From NCBI GenBank assembly GCA_028683635.1, contig JAQUHL010000080.1, positions 1 through 7,853 on the forward strand: DNA of 7,853 nucleotides, read 5' to 3'. The translations under genes were made by a program, and so were the position numbers. The DNA is from Candidatus Cloacimonadota bacterium (lineage in GTDB: Bacteria; Cloacimonadota; Cloacimonadia; Cloacimonadales; Cloacimonadaceae). The notes under the pieces were generated by a model that saw nothing but the letters and a program-made list of their open reading frames with translations, ran no database searches and was not told the DNA's origin. Shown here in pieces: positions 1 through 5,056 of this stretch (the stretch's first letter is position 1; the number at the start of each line of letters is the position of its first letter).

Positions 1-1
1 C

Positions 2-1891
2 GATGAAACTTATCTGAGCCAGACTTTCCTGAACTTTGATTTTGCTTTGAAAATCAGTAATCATGCTGATCTGGTTAGTGCTGGTCGGGAAGGTAAATAC
101 TTGCTCCGCTTTGAACTTGTTGGCGTGGATAAGAGCGGGAAAAGAATATCTCTTAAACATAAGCTTGAGAGTGCTAAAGAAGCCTCCACAGAGAGTTATC
201 TTACTGCAAAAGCCTATCTGGCACTCAGCAGGAAAGATGGTCTTGGAAACTCGAGAATCAAGCTTTCCATCAGTTTCAAGGACTTAAAAGATAGTGGCCT
301 GCTCATCGAAAACGAGGCAGGACGATACCAGATGCGAGATGTCCATCCCCGGATATATTGGTATGAGAACTCGAAATTGGAGATCGATTACCTGGAAGTA
401 TATGATGACCTGTATCAGAGTATGAAAACCAACCCGGAGCGATATGCCCGAGGAATAAACTCCCGGCTGGATAATATCCGAAACCTAAGCTCTGCCAAGA
501 TCCGTTTTATGTATTCCTTCGACGAACCAAACCAGGCGCAGTTTGCAGCTTTCAAACAGGTTCAGGAACTGATCGAAGCACCAAACCCCACGATAATAAC
601 CGCTATCTATGATTGGAAACACTATCTGAAAAAACCCAATAAGGAAGACTACAATCATCAGGTCAATTTCATCAAACAAGCTGAACCAATGGTGCTATGT
701 CCAGATATTTATCCCCTTGACCGCTGGCAATCCTGGAAGCCCAAAGCGTTTCAGAGAATTATCGATTCCAGGGTCACAGATAAATACATGCAGTGGCGTA
801 CGCTGATAGAAGAAGGCAAGAAGGCAGGGAAAGAAATGCATTTCATGCCGATCGTGCAATCCTTTGGAGATTGGTTCAGCAAAGATGAGGCTTGGGGATG
901 GATGCTTCCCCCCTATGAAACACAAAAGATGTTGCAATATTTACCACTATGCTATGGGCCTATTGGTATATTGAATTATGTATTCCCTTGGTGGATAGGC
1001 GACAAACTTGCCGAACCTCAAACTTATGGGCCGCTAATGATCCATACTTCCCAAACTCCCTTCTCCTATGAAAGGACGGAAAGTTTCAGGGCTTTGCAAG
1101 AGGCAAACGGCAAGATTCAGATCTATGGCAATATCGTCAAAGACCTGGATTGGGAGACGGCTGCAACACTGCGCCTATTCAGAAATCCCAGGGGGGAACT
1201 TGCGCAATTTGGCATTGAAAAAATAAGAGTAGCTTGGAATTGGAAGGAATTCAAGAGACAGGGCTATGTTCAGATGGGGGTTTATACTGATGAGCAAGGT
1301 TTGCCCAGCTTGGTGTTAGTAAACCGTAGATCCAATGAATCTTCCCGGGAACTACCGGGGAGAATAAAACTCGATGAATACAAAGCCAATTTCAAAGCTG
1401 CCTCCTCTCAGCAAGTTATCCTCAGCCTGAATGGTAAGGTACTATCCGGAAGAGCAAAGGACATTACCATCTATGATCCATTCCTGCTCGAGGGACAGGA
1501 AATCATCCACTCGGGACTTAAGGCGAAGAATATCAAATTGAAATACTCAATAGAAGCCGGTGAGGCAATGATGCTACGGGTAGTAAATACTCTGCCCTTG
1601 AATCTGGCAAAGGATGTGGAACTGGCAGCGAGTTATGCTTTAACTGCCCGGGGAGTGGTGAGTGGTAACAGTACCCTGAAGCTTGGAAAAAACGCAGAAT
1701 TGGCTTTACTGAAGGGTTCGTCTCTGGTTATCGATAGTGGTTCTACAGCAATTCTAAAAGGTGAGATATCAGCTCATCCGGATGCTAAGATCGAGGTTTA
1801 TGGGCAGCTTGTCATCAGTGGTAAAAACAAATCCAGGCTGAAAGACAACATTATCATCCAGCCTGGAGGAGTAGTTTCATTAGGAGACTAA
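2..1891 (+). CDS. Glycoside-hydrolase-like protein with beta-solenoid tail, 5' end outside window
   Basis: The reading frame is open from base 2, so the gene starts upstream; 629 residues are visible. The first start codon in frame is a TTG at 47 with no ribosome site before it, and it is not taken as the start. Visible layout, numbered from that TTG: residues 1-125 are beta-rich and end in a D-Y-L-E-V-Y-D-D stretch, like a carbohydrate-binding jelly roll. Residues about 130-400 look like a TIM barrel, with F-M-Y-S-F-D-E-P at 154-161, where Glu160 is a candidate catalytic acid, C-P-D-I-Y-P at 218-223, and many Trp/Tyr residues suited to sugar stacking. Residues about 405-515 look like a beta-sandwich. 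Residues 520-614 show alternating hydrophobic residues with regular GKNA, GSS and GST turns, like a short beta-solenoid. I infer a secreted or surface polysaccharide-acting enzyme. The exact family, substrate and secretion signal are not established. No obvious C-terminal type IX sorting domain is seen. Confidence 0.9.
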   Translation, partial: DETYLSQTFLNFDFALKISNHADLVSAGREGKYLLRFELVGVDKSGKRISLKHKLESAKEASTESYLTAKAYLALSRKDGLGNSRIKLSISFKDLKDSGLLIENEAGRYQMRDVHPRIYWYENSKLEIDYLEVYDDLYQSMKTNPERYARGINSRLDNIRNLSSAKIRFMYSFDEPNQAQFAAFKQVQELIEAPNPTIITAIYDWKHYLKKPNKEDYNHQVNFIKQAEPMVLCPDIYPLDRWQSWKPKAFQRIIDSRVTDKYMQWRTLIEEGKKAGKEMHFMPIVQSFGDWFSKDEAWGWMLPPYETQKMLQYLPLCYGPIGILNYVFPWWIGDKLAEPQTYGPLMIHTSQTPFSYERTESFRALQEANGKIQIYGNIVKDLDWETAATLRLFRNPRGELAQFGIEKIRVAWNWKEFKRQGYVQMGVYTDEQGLPSLVLVNRRSNESSRELPGRIKLDEYKANFKAASSQQVILSLNGKVLSGRAKDITIYDPFLLEGQEIIHSGLKAKNIKLKYSIEAGEAMMLRVVNTLPLNLAKDVELAASYALTARGVVSGNSTLKLGKNAELALLKGSSLVIDSGSTAILKGEISAHPDAKIEVYGQLVISGKNKSRLKDNIIIQPGGVVSLGD

Positions 1892-1898
1892 GTCTAAT

Positions 1899-3128
1899 TT
1901 ACCAGCCTTGAGGATATACAAAATCAGGATCGCAATTATCGAGATTGTACTCAAACCAATCCTGATTGATTGTTCCACCACTCTCAGCCCAGGCAGCAAA
2001 GTTCAGATAGGCATGAGTGACCTGCTTCTTTTCGACAGGATAACGCCAGCGTCCGGTAATATTCAATGCCCAGGGTAGGTTTGTAGATGTAACGTAGTAT
2101 CTTCCGGTTCCTGGATCTGTGGTATCATCATTCAATCCGAAGAGATCGGGATTGGCAAATGCAGTTGGTGGCATTCCGGGAAGATGAACTTCATGACCAA
2201 CAACCCTGTTGACGTTTATATAGGGATTGAAGGGTGCCAGATAGGGAAGATCACCCGGATCAACCGGAGTGATAAGAGATATTTCGAATGAGAGCTTAAT
2301 CGTGGGATAAGTGGGTTGACTTAGCTGTGAGTTCCAGAAGATATCAAATCCGGGAACGGGTACATAATCTGCAGTGTTACCGATTACTTTGATCACGCTC
2401 TTGGTTCCTGCCGCATACATAGGCATGTTCACGGGAGCGCCATCGTGATATCCCTGGTAACTTTCGATGTTGGCAAAGGAGATTGGTAACTCGATCAGGA
2501 AGGCGTCCTGGAAGGTTGCTCCCACAGATCTAAGCTCAAGCTCAGCAAAAATATCCTTGATCTCGTTATCGTTATTGTGGATGTATTTGAACTGGTAATC
2601 TATCACCATATCGTTGAAGTCATAATCTCCCACTTGCGGCCAGAGGTCTTCAAATGCGAGAGTATTCATCCCCGTGGATGGATAATAGACGTCAAAAGCC
2701 CGGTCTGGATCATCGGGATATAGATCGATCGGCGGAAACACAGTATCCAGATCTTCATCTTCATAGGCAGCAGACATATCAACTAACAGGTACTGATGGG
2801 GATTGTAAGGAGGAGATTTGGGAGTTCTGAGAGCCCATTCAAGGTAGGAGCCATCCCAGATCACCGAAAAAACCGCCTCATGAGTTCCGGGAAGGAAAGT
2901 GGTTACCTGCCCCAGATCTGAACTTCCCGGAGAGAAATAATTGTCCGAAGTCCCAGCCGGAATAGTAATCGTAGTTGCATTGTTATTTTGATATCCCAAC
3001 CAGGCCTGGTAGAGATCCGGACCCAGATGCCATACATAATTCAATTGAGGAATAATCGGAGTCTGGGCGGCAAGCTGAACACTGACCAGCATTGCTAAAA
3101 CAATAAGTATAAGGTAGCAGGCTTTCAT
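1899..3128 (-). CDS. Secreted LruC-domain protein
   Basis: The 409-aa product starts with a signal peptide: Lys2, a hydrophobic stretch from about 4 to 19, and a likely cleavage after Ala20 or Ala21 (LAAQT). Residues 30-102 match a common domain of exported bacterial proteins, with a GYQNNN turn, I-P-A-G-T, N-Y-F-S-P, a G-Q-x-T-x-F-x-P-G run and a final L-E-W-A-L. Residues about 120-395 are an LruC (DUF4842-type) domain. Its signatures are FEDLWPQVGDYDFNDMVIDY at 159-178, NPYINVNR at 301-308, H-E-V-H-L-P-G at 312-318, L-P-W-A-L-N at 351-356, and A-Y-L-N-F-A-A-W-A-E-S-G-G at 373-385. LruC domains were named from Leptospira; their molecular role is poorly known. An acidic stretch at 122-145 resembles a decayed calcium-binding repeat. 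The gene lies 2 nt after a lipoprotein gene and is probably cotranscribed with it. It ends 7 nt from the convergent neighbour. Domain call is strong; biochemical function is unknown. Confidence 0.93.
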   Translation of the reverse strand: MKACYLILIVLAMLVSVQLAAQTPIIPQLNYVWHLGPDLYQAWLGYQNNNATTITIPAGTSDNYFSPGSSDLGQVTTFLPGTHEAVFSVIWDGSYLEWALRTPKSPPYNPHQYLLVDMSAAYEDEDLDTVFPPIDLYPDDPDRAFDVYYPSTGMNTLAFEDLWPQVGDYDFNDMVIDYQFKYIHNNDNEIKDIFAELELRSVGATFQDAFLIELPISFANIESYQGYHDGAPVNMPMYAAGTKSVIKVIGNTADYVPVPGFDIFWNSQLSQPTYPTIKLSFEISLITPVDPGDLPYLAPFNPYINVNRVVGHEVHLPGMPPTAFANPDLFGLNDDTTDPGTGRYYVTSTNLPWALNITGRWRYPVEKKQVTHAYLNFAAWAESGGTINQDWFEYNLDNCDPDFVYPQGW

Positions 3129-3130
3129 TC

Positions 3131-3511
3131 TTACCTCCCTGTGATTGGATCTGGGAATGTATAACTAAGGCTTGATCCAGTCGAAGGCAGGGTGTAGGCC
3201 TTGCCCATATATTCGAGAACAAGCTGATTTGTAAGATAGGGGAGTGTGATCTTCGTGGAGATCCCCTTTTCTGGTTTCAATAAACCTCTGAAGAGCACAT
3301 TGTCGTCCGTGTCCTTAATTGTTATGGGGGAGAGGAAGGAACCGGATAAATTGACACTGAAGGTTCTGGCAGTTTCATATCTGAAGCCACTCGGAACGTT
3401 CAATTCGTCCATGTTGACTTTTGTTATTTCAGGCTTGTCGTCCCGACTGCATCCGGTAAAGACCATGGCAATCAGAAAAGCCACCGAAAACAAGAGAATA
3501 TATTTATTCAT
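3131..3511 (-). CDS. Small lipoprotein, LruC N-terminal-module-like
   Basis: This 126-aa protein starts MNKYILLF, followed by a hydrophobic stretch and a lipobox V-F-T-G-C with the lipidated Cys at residue 21; S-R-D-D follows, so the mature protein is membrane-anchored. The start at 3511 is chosen over an in-frame ATG 17 codons upstream because it has AAAGGAG six bases before it and puts the signal peptide at the N-terminus; the upstream ATG also lies before the predicted transcription start. The mature part of about 105 residues is beta-rich. It contains V-P-S-G-F-R-Y-E-T-A-R-T-F-S-V, as I recall from the module that precedes the LruC domain in single-chain LruC lipoproteins. It is first in a two-gene unit with the LruC gene downstream. 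I infer a membrane anchor or partner for that protein. No enzymatic motif is visible, and the function is unknown. Confidence 0.85.
   Translation of the reverse strand: MNKYILLFSVAFLIAMVFTGCSRDDKPEITKVNMDELNVPSGFRYETARTFSVNLSGSFLSPITIKDTDDNVLFRGLLKPEKGISTKITLPYLTNQLVLEYMGKAYTLPSTGSSLSYTFPDPITGR
3134..3140 (-). promoter_or_regulatory. Ribosome binding site of the LruC gene inside the preceding gene
   Basis: Read on the minus strand this is AGGGAGG, five bases before the ATG at 3128. It forms part of the last two sense codons (Gly, Arg) of the lipoprotein gene, whose TAA falls in the spacer. Ribosomes ending the lipoprotein would uncover this site, so translation of the two genes is probably coupled. 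Confidence 0.85.
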
Positions 3512-3550
3512 TACTAACTCCTTTAAGTCAAGATAAGGGTAAATCGGCGG

Positions 3551-3580
3551 ATTATAAAGCAAGTTTTATTCCTTAAACAA
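3551..3580 (-). promoter_or_regulatory. Promoter of the lipoprotein/LruC unit
   Basis: On the minus strand there is a perfect -10 hexamer TATAAT at 3556-3551. A weak -35, TTGTTT (3/6 to consensus), lies at 3580-3575, giving an 18-nt spacer. Transcription would begin near 3544, leaving a leader of about 33 nt that includes the AAAGGAG ribosome site at 3524-3518. The spacing is ordinary for a housekeeping sigma factor. There is no experimental support. Confidence 0.6.
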
Positions 3581-3625
3581 TGGAAATTGTTTGTATTATT
3601 TTGCAAAGAGTTAACTCCGCAGGCA

Positions 3626-3685
3626 AGGTGCAAGTTCTGCAATATACTCGATTTATCCACTTTTATAGTTGCAACAATTGCACCT
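3626..3685. repeat. TGCAA-type inverted repeats, possible operator
   Basis: AGGTGCAA at 3626-3633 has an exact inverted copy, TTGCACCT, at 3678-3685. A tighter perfect inverted repeat, TGCAA-CAA-TTGCA, fills 3670-3682 and shares bases with the right arm. Further TGCAA copies occur at 3602-3606 and 3638-3642. The cluster sits between divergent genes, as an operator would. The arms are short and some match by chance is expected, so the binding role is a guess. Confidence 0.35.
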
Positions 3686-3737
3686 GAGAGGTTAAAGTTA
3701 GAAAGTCCTTGACAGTATAAGGCATCCTGATTTCCTT
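3664..3737 (+). promoter_or_regulatory. Candidate promoter elements for the catabolic operon
   Basis: Two incomplete candidates are present. TATAGT at 3664-3669 matches a -10 box at 5 of 6 positions but has no good -35 before it; transcription would start inside the TGCAA inverted repeat. A perfect -35 hexamer, TTGACA, lies at 3709-3714, but the bases 17 nt further on (3732-3737, TTCCTT) are a poor -10. One of these may be real, or the operon may use a non-standard promoter. Confidence 0.3.
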
Positions 3738-3765
3738 AAAAAAATAGTAAAAAGAGATATTGTGA

Positions 3766-5055
3766 ATGCATAAATTCGACCGGATCTTACAACTGATGAA
3801 GCAGGAGATATCTACTGCAACTGGATGTACTGAGCCTGGTGCAGTAGCTCTTGCCTGTGCTTATGCAGCCCAGGCATTGAACTGCACTCCCAGCAAACTG
3901 AGACTTCTGGTATGTCCCAGTATCCTAAAAAATGGTATGGGAGTGGGAATACCCGGAACGGGAATGACGGGGTTGGATATTGCCGCTGCCCTGGGTAGTG
4001 TTATTGCATTACCGGAAAGGGGATTGGACATTCTTTCGGAGTTTACTGCAGAGCAATTGAATCAAGCCAAAACCATTCTCGATACCAACTCAGTATCGAT
4101 CAAGCAAGCTGATACCAAAGACGAAGTTTATATCGAAGTAATGGCTACCTGTGGTGAAAAAAGTTCCCGGGCGATAATCCGTTTTCGTCATAACTGGTTG
4201 TATAAATTGGAATTGAATAGAGAAACCCTTGTCTTCAATGAAATGAACGCATCCAGTACTCATAAACTCGTAAAAATGGATGGTCTGAAGGTAGGAGACT
4301 ATTTCGATTTCTGCCTGCACTATCCTCTTAACGAATTGTCCAGTATTGATATGGGTGAAATCATCAATCGCCGGATTGCCGAGTACGGCTTGAGCCAAGA
4401 CCTGGGTATCAAAGTGGGTAAAACCATCCTCTCCCAAATCGAAAGCGGGATTCTCGGGGATGATCTGCATCATTATGCAATGGCGCTGACGGCTGCGGCC
4501 ACCGATGCCAGGATGAGTGGTATCCAGCTACCGGTTATTTCCAATTCCGGGAGTGGTAATCAGGGGCTTTCGATCACCTTACCGATTATAGCAGTAGCAG
4601 AAAAGCGGAGTATTGGCACAGAAAAATTGCACCGTGCGCTAGCCTTGGGGCATCTTATTTCGATCCATATCAAATCCAAAATCGGAGTATTGTCCTGTCT
4701 TTGTGGTTGTCTTTCCGCTGCAGCCGGTGCAGCATGTGGGATAGTGTTTCTTTTTGATGGAAGCTTGAACCAGGTGGAGTATGCCATAAAAAACATGATT
4801 GGCAACACGGCTGGAATGGTATGTGACGGAGCCAAGGAAGGCTGTTCCCTGAAAGTGGCCACCAATACCAGCGCAGCAGTGCAATCTGCTCTCCTTGCAC
4901 TTGGAGGCATCTGTGTATCTGCAAATGATGGAATTATTACTGAAGATGTGGATGAGACCATCGCCAATCTGGCAGAACTGGTGAGAACCGGCATGTGTAA
5001 TACAGATGAAACGATCCTCAAGATTATGATCAATAAAACAAACAAAGAGGTATAA
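3766..5055 (+). CDS. cyuA: L-cysteine desulfidase family protein (UPF0597, CyuA/YhaM-like)
   Basis: The 429-aa product matches the UPF0597 family (serine dehydratase alpha-like fold). Characterised members such as archaeal CdsB and E. coli CyuA split L-cysteine to pyruvate, ammonia and sulfide with a [4Fe-4S] cluster and no PLP. Visible signatures are A-T-G-C-T-E-P-G at 18-25 (Cys21), a glycine-rich G-M-G-V-G-I-P-G-T-G at 57-66, S-N-S-G-S-G-N-Q-G at 259-267, and a cysteine-rich L-S-C-L-C-G-C at 309-315. Cys324, Cys353 (M-V-C-D-G-A-K) and Cys360 follow. These include plausible cluster ligands. Length is normal for the family. The ATG at 3766 directly follows an in-frame TGA, so no earlier start is possible; its ribosome site is weak (only AAAGAGA). 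It is the first gene of the operon, ending 1 nt before hutU. The product is probably cytoplasmic and oxygen-sensitive. Activity on serine or another substrate cannot be excluded. Confidence 0.9.
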   Translation: MHKFDRILQLMKQEISTATGCTEPGAVALACAYAAQALNCTPSKLRLLVCPSILKNGMGVGIPGTGMTGLDIAAALGSVIALPERGLDILSEFTAEQLNQAKTILDTNSVSIKQADTKDEVYIEVMATCGEKSSRAIIRFRHNWLYKLELNRETLVFNEMNASSTHKLVKMDGLKVGDYFDFCLHYPLNELSSIDMGEIINRRIAEYGLSQDLGIKVGKTILSQIESGILGDDLHHYAMALTAAATDARMSGIQLPVISNSGSGNQGLSITLPIIAVAEKRSIGTEKLHRALALGHLISIHIKSKIGVLSCLCGCLSAAAGAACGIVFLFDGSLNQVEYAIKNMIGNTAGMVCDGAKEGCSLKVATNTSAAVQSALLALGGICVSANDGIITEDVDETIANLAELVRTGMCNTDETILKIMINKTNKEV

Positions 5056-5056
5056 C

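Larger units (their letters stand above)
3512..3765. other. Divergent intergenic region
   Basis: This 254-base, AT-rich stretch separates the leftward lipoprotein/LruC unit from the rightward catabolic operon. It has no convincing coding frame or tRNA. It contains the minus-strand promoter and ribosome site near its left end, TGCAA-type repeats in the middle, and possible plus-strand promoter elements towards the right. It is the only substantial non-coding DNA in the window, so control of both units should lie here. Confidence 0.85.

Noticed and set aside
1885..1895. Palindrome AGACTAAGTCT at the convergent junction
   Set aside because: Arms of five bases with one base between cannot form a stable hairpin, and it is not followed by a T-run.
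1858..1914. Near-direct repeat CCAGCCTGGAGGA / CCAGCCTTGAGGA flanking the convergent stop codons
   Set aside because: Twelve of 13 bases match, but both copies are coding in unrelated genes on opposite strands and there is no insertion between them; likely chance.
1922..1967. 9-bp inverted repeat AATCAGGAT / ATCCTGATT with a 28-nt loop, as a possible terminator
   Set aside because: It lies inside the LruC coding sequence, has a long loop and no following T-run; about one such match is expected by chance in a window of this size.
3126..3140. Frameshift joining the lipoprotein and LruC genes into one broken gene
   Set aside because: The downstream gene has its own good ribosome site, ATG and full signal peptide, and the upstream gene ends in a clean TAA, so these are two intact genes.
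3246..3536. Plus-strand 96-codon open frame opposite the lipoprotein gene
   Set aside because: Antisense to a gene with a clear lipobox, promoter and ribosome site; its own translation shows no domain or signal.
3682..3692. ACCT-GAG-AGGT mini-hairpin in the intergenic region
   Set aside because: A four-base stem is too short to be meaningful as a terminator or riboswitch element.
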